Shown: in pieces, positions 1-8,612 of the stretch
Layout: the number at the start of each line of letters is the position of its first letter
Position numbering within the stretch: the first letter of the stretch is position 1
Assembly: GCF_002860405.1 (NCBI RefSeq)
Contig: NZ_NMWV01000007.1
Span: forward strand, 171 to 42,447
Direction of reading: 5' to 3'
DNA length: 42,277 nucleotides
From: Bifidobacterium imperatoris
GTDB taxonomy: Bacteria; Actinomycetota; Actinomycetes; Actinomycetales; Bifidobacteriaceae
The notes under the pieces: generated by a model
What the model saw: the letters and a program-made list of their open reading frames with translations, nothing else
Told to the model about the DNA's origin: nothing
The model's database searches: none
Translations under genes and position numbers: made by a program

Positions 1-248
1 CACGGCGCATCCATCATCAGCCACACCTGGACCAGCAGCTCGCGCGACTGCTCCGAATACCGCTTCGGCCGCTCCGCGGGCGACATCGACGGCCTGCCGC
101 GCCCGGCTTCCGTGAGTCTGCGTCTCGCGGTGCTCCTGCCGATTCCCAGCACGGAGCACATCTCATCGAGGATGCGTCCCTTGTCCTTCTTCGACGCCTT
201 CATGTATTCATCCCTGAATCTCAGGGTGACCTGCCGCTTCGTCGCCAT
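1..248 (-). CDS. transposase, N-terminal part (runs off the window)
   Basis: The minus strand encodes the first 82 residues of a basic protein beginning MATKRQVTLRFRDEYMKASK. A helix-turn-helix-like stretch with the motif GIGRSTARRRL follows, then a Pro/Arg-rich linker and the beginning of the next domain (SRELLVQVWLMMDAPC). This resembles the N-terminus of large DDE (rve-type) transposases with a leading HTH. The catalytic domain lies outside the window. The copy at the other end differs at one residue in this part (Val here, Gly there, in LLVQxWLMM). A start 18 nt further upstream, at 266, is also in frame. The family assignment is inference from partial sequence. Confidence 0.7.
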   Translation of the reverse strand, partial: MATKRQVTLRFRDEYMKASKKDKGRILDEMCSVLGIGRSTARRRLTEAGRGRPSMSPAERPKRYSEQSRELLVQVWLMMDAP

Positions 249-359
249 GCTGATCCTGTCTTCCATAAGACAAGCCAAACAGGACCGATACCGTTCGCGC
301 TCATTCCCGATGAGGCACCACCACACCCTACGCGCTCAAAAAACGTGAGGCACGTCGAT
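1..359 (-). mobile_element. IS fragment, left copy (5' end of element)
   Basis: This stretch is the reverse complement of 41899-42257 with a single mismatch (position 25 against 42233). Identity stops sharply at 359/360, so that is the inner end of the element. The transposase gene starts here and runs leftward out of the window; the rest of the element is not visible. The inner end carries two copies of an 8-7-8 motif, described at the right-hand copy. I could not assign the IS family with certainty. Confidence 0.85.
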
Positions 360-362
360 CGG

Positions 363-391
363 GCGTTTTGCAGGAGCGGTTTTGCTATACT
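363..391 (+). promoter_or_regulatory. putative extended -10 promoter next to the IS end
   Basis: TGCTATACT at 383-391 is a good extended -10 (TGn plus TATACT). The -35 window at 363-368 (gcgttt) is poor and lies only 4 bp from the IS boundary, so the insertion may have altered an older promoter. Transcription would run toward rpsL through the hairpins at 530-559 and 608-694. Confidence 0.45.
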
Positions 392-529
392 GGGAACCGC
401 GGAAAACATTGAAAAGAAACGGCGAGGATGCCGGTTCCGCAAGCGGTTTCCATAACAGAACAACCAACAGGCAACAGTAGTTAATTAGGTGATAGCTAGT
501 TAAGTAATGGTGTTTCCCTCCTTGGCGGT

Positions 530-559
530 GCCCCCGAGTGACATGGACTCCTCGGGGGC
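530..559 (+). terminator. GC-rich stem-loop, possible terminator/attenuator
   Basis: GCCCCCGAG (530-538) pairs perfectly with CTCGGGGGC (551-559) across a 12-nt loop. The downstream tract (atctgctgttt) is only weakly U-rich, so intrinsic termination is possible but not certain. No gene upstream in the window needs a terminator here, so it may act on the transcript from 386-391. Confidence 0.5.
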
Positions 560-607
560 ATCTGCTGTTTGGGGGAATTGTGGGGAAAGTTCATAATCCA
601 CACGGAG

Positions 608-694
608 CTGGATGGTTGGGGTAACCGTTGTGAGACCGTAGGCTTGGCCGAACGGCCTTGAGTGTGTCGAACAACGGATACCTCAACCATCCAG
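608..694. repeat. long imperfect inverted repeat in the rpsL upstream region
   Basis: A 24-nt arm (608-631) pairs with 671-694 in 22 Watson-Crick pairs plus one G-U, enclosing a 39-nt loop with a small ggcc-gaac-ggcc hairpin. No convincing coding sequence covers 360-997; the short open frames there have unusual composition and no ribosome-binding site. The structure may be a leader RNA element or the remnant of a small mobile element. Confidence 0.55.
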
Positions 695-882
695 TGGTCA
701 ATTGCGGATTGATCCGGCGCGTCGTTGTCTGGCCAATCCGTAATATAGATATTCGTGTGTGCCAACGGCATGCCTTATGTAACAGGTGTGCGCGCTGGGA
801 TATCCTTCAAGTCGATGATCGCACGCAGCAATGCGAACGCGGGAGGCGGGGAGGCCATCGGGCCGGTGGACTGGGCTAACTT

Positions 883-911
883 TTGACTATTCGTCAGACG
901 CGGATTTAATA
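883..911 (+). promoter_or_regulatory. promoter of the rpsL-rpsG-fusA operon
   Basis: TTGACT (883-888), a 17-nt spacer and TTAATA (906-911) form a near-consensus housekeeping promoter. The predicted transcript starts near 918 and leaves a leader of about 80 nt before rpsL. Confidence 0.7.
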
Positions 912-997
912 CGCGTGAGAGCGATTCAGTGAAAAGTGTGGGCGCAGTGCGGCGGTCACACGAAAGTAAGAGAAACCACTGAATCGGAGAATTCAAG

Positions 998-1369
998 TTG
1001 CCTACTATTGAACAGCTCGTCCGTAAGGGACGTCAGGCAAAGCCGAAGAAGTCCAAGACTTTGGCACTGAAGGGAAGCCCGCTGCGTCGTGGCGTGTGCA
1101 CCCGTGTCTACACCACCACCCCGAAGAAGCCGAACTCGGCTCTGCGTAAGGTTGCCCGTGTGCGCCTGTCCTCCGGCATCGAAGTCACCGCCTACATTCC
1201 GGGCGAAGGCCACAACCTGCAGGAGCACTCCATCGTGCTCGTGCGCGGCGGCCGTGTGAAGGATCTGCCGGGTGTGCGTTACCACATCGTGCGTGGTGCA
1301 CTCGATACCCAGGGCGTCAAGGACCGTAAGCAGGGTCGTTCCCTGTATGGAGCAAAGAAGGCGAAGTAA
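998..1369 (+). CDS. rpsL: 30S ribosomal protein S12
   Basis: This 123-aa protein is full length for the S12 family and begins [14 protein letters not shown]12 lies at the decoding centre of the small subunit and contributes to translational accuracy. Residues 41-51 ([11 protein letters not shown]) and 87-95 (VKDLPGVRY) are the conserved loops. Lys43 and Lys88, whose substitution commonly gives streptomycin resistance, are both wild type. The start is TTG at 998, preceded by GGAG at 986-989; alignment with known S12 proteins supports it despite the rare codon. It is the first gene of the str operon and lies 5 nt before rpsG. Confidence 0.98.
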   Translation: MPTIEQLVRKGRQAKPKKSKTLALKGSPLRRGVCTRVYTTTPKKPNSALRKVARVRLSSGIEVTAYIPGEGHNLQEHSIVLVRGGRVKDLPGVRYHIVRGALDTQGVKDRKQGRSLYGAKKAK

Positions 1370-1374
1370 GAGAT

Positions 1375-1845
1375 ATGTCACGTAAGGGACCTTCCAAGAA
1401 GCACGTCGTGCTGCCCGATCCGATCTACGGTTCCACCGTGGTGGCGCAGCTCATCAACAAGATTCTGCTTGACGGCAAGAAGTCGATCGCCGAGGACATC
1501 GTGTACTCCGCTCTCGACATGGTCAAGGAGAAGTCCGACCAGGAGCCGGTCGCTGTTCTGAAGCGCGCCCTGGACAACATCCGTCCGTCCCTCGAGGTTC
1601 GCTCCCGCCGTGTCGGTGGCGCTACCTACCAGGTGCCGGTCGAGGTCAAGCCGAACCGCGCTAACACCCTGTCTCTGCGCTGGCTGACCGACTTCTCCCG
1701 CGCTCGTCGTGAGAAGACTATGGCCGAGCGTCTCGCCAACGAGATTCTGGACGCTTCCAACGGCCTCGGTGCTTCTGTCAAGCGCCGCGAGGATACTCAT
1801 AAGATGGCAGAGGCCAACAAGGCCTTCGCTCATTACCGCTGGTAA
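1375..1845 (+). CDS. rpsG: 30S ribosomal protein S7
   Basis: This 156-aa protein begins [16 protein letters not shown] and contains the S7 core, with conserved [24 protein letters not shown] RNA-binding residues near 70-90 and a C-terminus ending in AFAHYRW. S7 binds 16S rRNA and nucleates assembly of the 30S head. The gene starts 5 nt after rpsL and ends 26 nt before fusA, so the three genes are very likely one transcript. Length and sequence are normal for actinobacteria. Confidence 0.98.
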   Translation: MSRKGPSKKHVVLPDPIYGSTVVAQLINKILLDGKKSIAEDIVYSALDMVKEKSDQEPVAVLKRALDNIRPSLEVRSRRVGGATYQVPVEVKPNRANTLSLRWLTDFSRARREKTMAERLANEILDASNGLGASVKRREDTHKMAEANKAFAHYRW

Positions 1846-1871
1846 TTAATCCAGGAGAATAAGGAATAACG

Positions 1872-3995
1872 ATGGCTCAAGAGATTTCGGACCTTCACGA
1901 CGTCCGCAATATCGGCATCATGGCTCACATCGATGCCGGTAAGACCACCACTACCGAGCGAATTCTGTTCTACACCGGTAAGAGCTACAAGATCGGTGAG
2001 GTTCACGATGGCGCAGCCACCATGGACTTCATGGCTCAGGAGCAGGAACGCGGCATCACCATTCAGTCTGCTGCTACCACCTGCTTCTGGAACCGTCAGA
2101 CTCACGACACCAAGGACAAGTTCCAGATCAACATCATCGATACCCCTGGCCACGTGGACTTCACGGCCGAGGTGGAGCGCTCCCTGCGCGTGCTCGATGG
2201 TGCCGTTGCCGTGTTCGACGGCAAGGAAGGTGTGGAGCCGCAGTCTGAGACCGTGTGGCGTCAGGCTGATAAGTACAGCGTTCCGCGTATCTGCTTCGTC
2301 AACAAGATGGATAAGCTGGGCGCCAACTTCTACTACTCCGTCGACACCATCAAGGAGAAGCTGGGTGCTAACCCGATCGTTATGCAGCTGCCGATCGGCG
2401 CTGAGAACGACTTCGCCGGTGTTGTCGACCTGGTTGAAATGAAGGCCTACGTCTGGAACGGTACCGAGGGCCTCGGCGCTAAGTACGACACCACTGAGAT
2501 CCCGGAGGACCTCAAGGACAAGGCTGAGGAATACCACGAGAAGCTTGTTGAGGCCGCTGCTGAGGCTAACGACGAGCTGATGGACAAGTTCTTCGAGGAA
2601 GGTGACCTCTCCAAGGAAGAGGTCCGCGCTGGTATTCGTCAGCTGACGATTGCCAAGAAGGCCTTCCCGGTCTTCTGCGGCTCCGCCTTCAAGGACAAGG
2701 GTGTTCAGCCGATGCTGGACGCCGTTGTTGATTACCTGCCGTCTCCTGAAGACGTGCCGGCTATCAAGGGCTACAAGCCGGGCGATGAGTCCGTCGAGAT
2801 CGATCGTCACCCGACGAAGTCCGATCCGTTCTCCGCACTGGTCTTCAAGATTTCCACCCACCCGTTCTACGGCAAGCTCGTGTTCGTGCGCGTCTACTCC
2901 GGTTCCGTCAAGCCTGGCGACACCGTGCTGGACTCCACCCGCGAGAAGAAGGAACGTATCGGCAAGATCTTCCAGATGCACGCCGATAAGGAGAACCCGA
3001 TGGATGTGGCCGATGCCGGCAACATCTACACCTTCGTGGGCCTGAAGAACGTCACCACCGGTGACACCCTGTGCGCCATCGACGAGCCGATCACCCTCGA
3101 CTCCATGACCTTCCCGGATCCGGTGATCCAGGTTGCCGTTGAGCCGAAGACCAAGGCCGATCAGGAGAAGATGGGCATCGCTCTGGCCAAGCTGGCTGAA
3201 GAGGATCCGACCTTCCAGGTCACCACCGACGAAGAGTCCGGCCAGACCCTGATCGCAGGTATGGGCGAGCTCCAGCTCGACATCATCGTTGACCGTATGC
3301 GTCGTGAGTTCAAGGTCGAGTGCAACCAGGGCAAGCCGCAGGTTGCCTACCGCGAGACCATCCGCAAGGCCGTCATGGACCAGGGTTACACCCACAAGAA
3401 GCAGACCGGTGGTTCCGGCCAGTTCGCAAAGGTCCTGATGAACTTCGAGCCGCTCGACACCACCGAAGGCAAGACCTTCGAGTTCGAGAACGCCGTCACC
3501 GGTGGCCACATTTCCCAGGAGTTCATCCCGTCCATCGAGGCTGGCGTCAAGGAAGCTATGGAATCCGGTATTCTCGCCGGCTTCCCGGTTGTGGGCGTCA
3601 AGGCTACCGTCACCGACGGCCAGATGCACCCGGTCGATTCCTCCGAAATGGCCTTCAAGCTCGCAGGCTCCATGTGCTTCAAGGAGGCTGCTCCGAAGGC
3701 TAAGCCGGTCATCCTCGAACCTATCATGAAGGTCGAGGTCCGTACTCCGGAAGAGTACATGGGCGAAGTCATCGGCGATCTGAACCAGCGTCGTGGCAAC
3801 ATCCAGTCCATGACCGACGCCATCGGCGTCAAGGTCATCGACGCCAAGGTCCCGCTGTCCGAGATGTTCGGCTACATCGGCGATCTGCGCTCCAAGACCC
3901 AGGGCCGCGCCATGTTCACCATGGAGATGGACTCCTACGATGAGGTCCCGAAGAGCGTCGCTGAAGAGATCATCAAGGCTCAGCGCGGCGAGTGA
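1872..3995 (+). CDS. fusA: translation elongation factor G
   Basis: This 707-aa GTPase drives translocation of tRNA and mRNA on the ribosome. The G1 motif AHIDAGKT is at residues 18-25, followed by the DTPGH and NKMD motifs, then domains II to V in the usual order. The length is typical for EF-G. Two SD-like stretches (AGGAG and AAGGA) lie in the 26-nt gap after rpsG, ahead of ATG at 1872. The codon use is strongly biased, as expected for a highly expressed gene. That bias also creates a long spurious open frame on the opposite strand. Confidence 0.98.
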   Translation: MAQEISDLHDVRNIGIMAHIDAGKTTTTERILFYTGKSYKIGEVHDGAATMDFMAQEQERGITIQSAATTCFWNRQTHDTKDKFQINIIDTPGHVDFTAEVERSLRVLDGAVAVFDGKEGVEPQSETVWRQADKYSVPRICFVNKMDKLGANFYYSVDTIKEKLGANPIVMQLPIGAENDFAGVVDLVEMKAYVWNGTEGLGAKYDTTEIPEDLKDKAEEYHEKLVEAAAEANDELMDKFFEEGDLSKEEVRAGIRQLTIAKKAFPVFCGSAFKDKGVQPMLDAVVDYLPSPEDVPAIKGYKPGDESVEIDRHPTKSDPFSALVFKISTHPFYGKLVFVRVYSGSVKPGDTVLDSTREKKERIGKIFQMHADKENPMDVADAGNIYTFVGLKNVTTGDTLCAIDEPITLDSMTFPDPVIQVAVEPKTKADQEKMGIALAKLAEEDPTFQVTTDEESGQTLIAGMGELQLDIIVDRMRREFKVECNQGKPQVAYRETIRKAVMDQGYTHKKQTGGSGQFAKVLMNFEPLDTTEGKTFEFENAVTGGHISQEFIPSIEAGVKEAMESGILAGFPVVGVKATVTDGQMHPVDSSEMAFKLAGSMCFKEAAPKAKPVILEPIMKVEVRTPEEYMGEVIGDLNQRRGNIQSMTDAIGVKVIDAKVPLSEMFGYIGDLRSKTQGRAMFTMEMDSYDEVPKSVAEEIIKAQRGE

Positions 3996-4027
3996 CACGC
4001 GCCACTAACTGAAGTTCGCTAGTGTCT

Positions 4028-4061
4028 CCAGTCAGCGGTAATATCGTGTACCGCTGACTGG
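4028..4061 (+). terminator. stem-loop between fusA and tuf
   Basis: A perfect 13-bp stem (4028-4040 with 4049-4061) closes an 8-nt loop. It is followed by gttctggctcttc, which is only moderately U-rich. It could attenuate read-through from the str operon, letting tuf rely partly on its own promoter. Confidence 0.55.
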
Positions 4062-4078
4062 GTTCTGGCTCTTCAAAG

Positions 4079-4137
4079 TGGCACATAACCCAGAAACCCA
4101 GTAGAATAGAGCGAGTGCCTACGCGAAAGGGCGTAGG
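4079..4137 (+). promoter_or_regulatory. tuf: possible tuf promoter and leader hairpin
   Basis: TAGAAT at 4102-4107 is a reasonable -10; the -35 candidate (tggcac, 4079-4084) is weak. Downstream, CCTACGC (4118-4124) pairs with GCGTAGG (4131-4137) in the presumed 5' leader, with a short outer gagt/actc extension. The 174-nt gap after fusA and the hairpin at 4028-4061 support separate tuf transcription. Confidence 0.4.
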
Positions 4138-4169
4138 AAACTCACGAGACGTCCAGGAGGACAAGAGTA

Positions 4170-5369
<1,200 letters not shown>

Positions 5370-5412
5370 TTCACTGAATCACGCAAGAATCTACGCTTGA
5401 ACTAGCGTTATA

Positions 5413-5449
5413 GGAAATCCCCTTCGAGGAAACTCGGAGGGGATTTCTT
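5413..5449 (+). terminator. intrinsic terminator after tuf
   Basis: GAAATCCCC pairs with GGGGATTTC, with an inner cgag/ctcg extension, followed by ttgt. The base of the stem supplies A and U tracts on both sides, typical of a bidirectional-style intrinsic terminator. The rest of the gap to 5602 is AT-richer and should hold the promoter of the next gene, but I could not assign -35/-10 boxes with confidence. Confidence 0.8.
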
Positions 5450-5602
5450 GTATGTGACGCATGCTTACACCTGTATCAAATTTGTATGAATTAGCAGTGG
5501 GACATAAGTCTTAGGCATAGCTGTGCATGGTCAATGGGTATTGGATATTGCTATCGAATAGTTGTTCAATAGGAGTCAATATCAATAATCAAAGGAGCAA
5601 CA

Positions 5603-6646
5603 ATGAGCGAGACCATGAAAGCTGCCATCTTTGTCAAGCCTGGACAGATGGCTGTGGAAGAGGTGCCGAAGGCACGCCTTGAACAGGATGATGATGCGGT
5701 TGTGCGTGTTGTGCGTGCTTGTGTGTGCGGTTCCGATCTGTGGTATTTCCGTGGGTTGAGCCCGCACCCCGAACACGCGCAGATTGGTCATGAGTCGATT
5801 GGCGTGGTCGAGGAAGTGGGTTCGGCAGTCACGTCTGTGAAGTCCGGTGATTTTGTGGTACTGCCTTTCCCGTACAGCTGCGGCAAGTGCCCGGTGTGCA
5901 AGGCCGGTTTCGAATCCGTATGCCCGCACGGTGGCTACTTCGGTGCCAGCCAGGCCGAATATGTGCGCGTACCGGAAGCCGATGGCACCGTGGTTAAGGT
6001 GCCCGGTTCTCCTGAGGATTACGATGATGCCACGCTCGCTTCGCTGCTGACCATCGCTGACGTGATGTCCACTGGCTACCACGCAGCAGTTTCCGCCGAA
6101 GTCAAGCCCGGCGACACCGCCGTGGTAATGGGTGATGGTGCGGTTGGCCTGTGCGGCGTGCTGTCCGCGCACATGCTCGGTGCCAAGCGCATTATCGCGA
6201 TGAGCCGTCACGAAGATCGTGCCGCGGTCGCCCGTGAGTTCGGTGCCACGGATATTGTGGCTGAACGCGATCAGGCCGCCATTGACAAGGTGTTGGAGAT
6301 GACCGGCGGCTATGGCGCAGATGCCGTGCTCGAATGTGTGGGTTCCAAGCAGTCCTTCGACACCGCCATCGGTCTCATTCGCCGCGGTGGCGTGATCGGC
6401 CGTGTTGGTCTGCCGCATGATGTCGAAATCAGCGCCGAGGGCACGTTCTACGGCAACATCGGTATCAAGGGTGGCCCGGCTCCCGTGCGTCATTACGATC
6501 TGCAGTCCGGCCTGCTGGACACCGTGGTGAAGGGCGAAATCAACCCCGGTCGCGTGTTCACCGCCGAGTTCGACCTCGACCATATTCAGGAAGCTTATGA
6601 GGCAATGGATCAGCGCAAGGTCATCAAGTCCCTGATTCGCTTCTGA
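5603..6646 (+). CDS. zinc-dependent alcohol dehydrogenase (MDR family)
   Basis: This 347-aa medium-chain dehydrogenase/reductase oxidises or reduces an alcohol/aldehyde pair with NAD(P). Its substrate cannot be told from sequence. Catalytic zinc ligands are visible at Cys42 (VCGSD) and His63-Glu64 (GHE). Four structural-zinc cysteines lie at 93, 96, 99 and 107. The nucleotide-binding loop is GDGAVG at 177-182. AAAGGAG sits 5 nt before ATG 5603. It is a single-gene unit between the tuf terminator and a palindromic repeat that starts 4 nt after its stop codon. A role in redox balance during fermentation is plausible but inferred. Confidence 0.9.
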   Translation: MSETMKAAIFVKPGQMAVEEVPKARLEQDDDAVVRVVRACVCGSDLWYFRGLSPHPEHAQIGHESIGVVEEVGSAVTSVKSGDFVVLPFPYSCGKCPVCKAGFESVCPHGGYFGASQAEYVRVPEADGTVVKVPGSPEDYDDATLASLLTIADVMSTGYHAAVSAEVKPGDTAVVMGDGAVGLCGVLSAHMLGAKRIIAMSRHEDRAAVAREFGATDIVAERDQAAIDKVLEMTGGYGADAVLECVGSKQSFDTAIGLIRRGGVIGRVGLPHDVEISAEGTFYGNIGIKGGPAPVRHYDLQSGLLDTVVKGEINPGRVFTAEFDLDHIQEAYEAMDQRKVIKSLIRF

Positions 6647-6649
6647 ATT

Positions 6650-6815
6650 ACCGCAGCGAATGGTTCTCATTAACGACTGTGCGGGGATTGCACACGCACT
6701 TGAACATCCTCACGTTGCTTCCATCGTTGGGATTACGAGGAAGGTATGACTGTGATGTTCGTTTGATGGTGTGTCAATCCCCGCACGTTTGCTATTGAGA
6801 ATGATTCGCTGCGGT
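6650..6815. repeat. 166-bp palindromic repeat element, copy 1
   Basis: The two halves form one imperfect inverted repeat. ACCGCAGCGAAT (6650-6661) pairs with ATTCGCTGCGGT (6804-6815). Further paired blocks are TTCTCATTA with TATTGAGAA, GTGCGGGGATTG with CAATCCCCGCAC, and GAACATC with GATGTTC, down to a short CTTCC/GGAAG apex. A second copy lies at 15206-15367, matching at the ends and also in the non-palindromic core CCATCGTTGG. It exactly fills the gap between two convergent genes, so it could also serve as a bidirectional terminator. Confidence 0.85.
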
Positions 6816-6823
6816 ATCGGTCG

Positions 6824-7912
6824 CTACTGCAGTGTACCGAGCTTCTGATTAACTCGGGTTTGCACTTCGATGTAGTACTGCAGTTCTTCGTCGGTCAGCG
6901 AACCATCGTCCACGGCATCGAACTTTTGCACCATGTCGCTGTACTGCTTGGTCCACTTGGCGTAGTCGGCAAGCATGGAAACCGGATGACCTTCGGAGTT
7001 GTACTTGTTCATGAAGTCCACGTAGTCGTTCATGATTTTCTCGTAGCTATCCATTGCGGCCTTGAAATCACTTTCGGATGGGCTGGAAGACGCATTGGAG
7101 TCGGTGTTCGCAGAATCATCAGAGGCAGTGGAATCATCGGTAGAGGAGTCCGAGGAACCTGAAGAGTCCTCTGGTGGATAGATGGAAATATCCATCACAT
7201 TCGTGTTGTATTCATTCACCGATGCATGCACACTGTAGCCAGCTGCATTCTTAGCTGTAAATGCCTCGTCGGACTTGGAATAGTCGACGGTGAAACCCTT
7301 GTCCTGCAATGCCTTTATATAAGCCGTATATGCAGTGGAATCCGTATCGCATACGGAGATGGAGAATAGGCTGGAGCTTTCGCTTTCGATCTTACCGGTG
7401 GTGGATTGCGGTTGCGGCAGCTGTGCGACCAGGTCAGAGGACGGCCAGCTATACGCTTTGCACGTCACCTTCATGGATTCCTTGAACGCGGCATCATCAG
7501 CTGCGCTCTTGGCGCCGGCGCGCACAATGCCAACGCCGCCGATAATCAGCGCCACTACGGTAATACCAACTGCCACCCAAGCGAGTACACGGCCTTGAAC
7601 TTTGCCATCCTTACGCGTCACATACAAGGAGAAGCCGGAAAGCAATACTGGCAAAACCGCAAGGACCACCAGTGTGCTCCAAGAGTTTATGCCGATGAAA
7701 GTGCTCAGCAGGAACACTGCGTCCACAATGATGGCGAAAACCGCAAGTTTCGAAGTCTTCTTATGCGGTTTCGGTTGCTGAATGGCGGGACCATTCGTTG
7801 GAATTCCTGTAGGGTTAGCAGGTCCGTTTGGATACACAATTGGCGTAGTGGGTTGGCTGGGCTGCCCGTTCGGCTGCTGTGCCGGAGCCGGCTGATTGAA
7901 TTGATTGGTCAT
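6824..7912 (-). CDS. membrane protein with Ser/Asp-rich linker and C-terminal helical domain, function unknown
   Basis: This 362-aa protein has a Pro/Gln/Asn-rich cytoplasmic-looking N-terminus of about 50 residues. Two transmembrane helices follow (around LAVFAIIVDAVFLL and TLVVLAVLPVLLS), then a third (VAVGITVVALIIGG). After that come an exposed domain with two cysteines, a low-complexity Ser/Asp/Thr linker, and a charged helical C-terminal domain (SDFKAAMDSYEKIMNDYVDF) that recalls DUF6591-type proteins. I chose ATG 7912 because AAGGAG lies 9-10 nt upstream; an in-frame TTG at 7933 would place the SD inside the gene. It is divergent from the XRE/kinase pair, and similar TM-plus-exposed-domain architecture suggests a shared envelope role. 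No function is assigned. Confidence 0.75.
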   Translation of the reverse strand: MTNQFNQPAPAQQPNGQPSQPTTPIVYPNGPANPTGIPTNGPAIQQPKPHKKTSKLAVFAIIVDAVFLLSTFIGINSWSTLVVLAVLPVLLSGFSLYVTRKDGKVQGRVLAWVAVGITVVALIIGGVGIVRAGAKSAADDAAFKESMKVTCKAYSWPSSDLVAQLPQPQSTTGKIESESSSLFSISVCDTDSTAYTAYIKALQDKGFTVDYSKSDEAFTAKNAAGYSVHASVNEYNTNVMDISIYPPEDSSGSSDSSTDDSTASDDSANTDSNASSSPSESDFKAAMDSYEKIMNDYVDFMNKYNSEGHPVSMLADYAKWTKQYSDMVQKFDAVDDGSLTDEELQYYIEVQTRVNQKLGTLQ

Positions 7913-8005
7913 AGTATCTTCTCTCCTTTCCAATCAAAAGCCACTAATCTCGCGGAAATTATTGCGTAGAACCAAACAGCATTCCTCAGCTGGCTGCTGA
8001 ATTAC

Positions 8006-8020
8006 TCAGTTGCCAACTGA
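8006..8020. promoter_or_regulatory. 15-bp palindrome in the divergent promoter region
   Basis: TCAGTTG-C-CAACTGA is a perfect palindrome with a 1-nt centre. It lies 20 bp before the XRE start and 93 bp from the divergent membrane protein start. This is a likely operator, perhaps for the adjacent XRE protein (inference). It also argues against the in-frame TTG at 8010 as a start. Confidence 0.45.
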
Positions 8021-8039
8021 ATTTCAAGGAATTTGTTTG

Positions 8040-8534
8040 ATGGCTGACTCTGCTCGCCTGCAATACAGCGGTATAAAGGAAGGCATGAGAACGAACGGTA
8101 CTTCAGGCGAGAAAATCCTTACCGAAGAACTACTGGACCGGTTACTTGCCAGCAACAGCATCGAGGCATATCTGGATGAGGAGAAAATTAAGGACCGCGA
8201 GCTGGTTGATTATCTGCAGTTTCTGTTGGCTCGGCATGGTTTGAAACGTGCTGACGTGGCTCGTGCATCCGGTCTGAACGCCACAGTGGTGTATGACATT
8301 TTCGCCGGTAAGAGCAGGCCGGGGCGCGATCATGCGATTATGCTGGCGTTCGGGTTGCAGTGCGACGTGAGAGAAACCCAGCGTGTACTGCGTTTTGCCG
8401 GTGTCTCTGAGCTGTGGTGCCGGCAGCGGCGCGATGCCATTATCTTATGGTGTGTGCAGCAGGGCTTCGACCGGGCGTCTACGGATGATGAACTGCATCG
8501 ATTTGGCGAACCGACGTTGCTGAGCGTGGATTAG
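8040..8534 (+). CDS. XRE-family helix-turn-helix regulator
   Basis: This 164-aa protein carries a Cro/CI-type HTH in its middle (ELVDYLQFLLARHGLKRADV, then ARASGLNATVVYDIFAGKSRP). The C-terminal half is helical and Trp/Cys-containing (SELWCRQRRDAIILWCVQQG), with no recognised ligand domain. ATG 8040 has AAGGA about 8 nt upstream. Another in-frame ATG at 8085 with AAGGAAGG just before it is possible. The stop lies 78 nt before the kinase gene, and the two are probably co-transcribed. XRE plus kinase pairs of this kind are seen in Gram-positive genomes, but I know of no defined pathway for this one. Confidence 0.8.
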   Translation: MADSARLQYSGIKEGMRTNGTSGEKILTEELLDRLLASNSIEAYLDEEKIKDRELVDYLQFLLARHGLKRADVARASGLNATVVYDIFAGKSRPGRDHAIMLAFGLQCDVRETQRVLRFAGVSELWCRQRRDAIILWCVQQGFDRASTDDELHRFGEPTLLSVD

Positions 8535-8547
8535 CATAGAGAAAATA

Positions 8548-8575
8548 TGGAGCATGCAATGTTTGCAATGCTCCA
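8548..8575 (+). other. stem-loop between XRE gene and kinase gene
   Basis: TGGAGCAT-GCAA pairs with TTGC-A-ATGCTCCA around a 3-nt loop: 12 bp with one bulged A. No U-tract follows. It probably tunes expression of the downstream kinase rather than ending transcription, and it overlaps the alternative upstream start (8547), which makes that start less likely. Confidence 0.5.
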
Positions 8576-8612
8576 GAAACTGAGCGATTGCGGCACTGGG
8601 GGAGGGCACGTC

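Noticed and set aside
496..879. Small genes in the rpsL upstream region
   Set aside because: The open frames at 496-771 (minus) and 658-879 (plus) lack ribosome-binding sites, cross the inverted repeat and have unlikely amino-acid composition.
998..1369. Streptomycin-resistant rpsL allele
   Set aside because: Lys43 and Lys88 are both unchanged.
1833..3998. 721-codon open frame antisense to fusA
   Set aside because: It mirrors fusA exactly, is rich in Leu/Val/Asp/His as expected from reverse reading of a biased gene, and has no SD. EF-G on the plus strand is certain.
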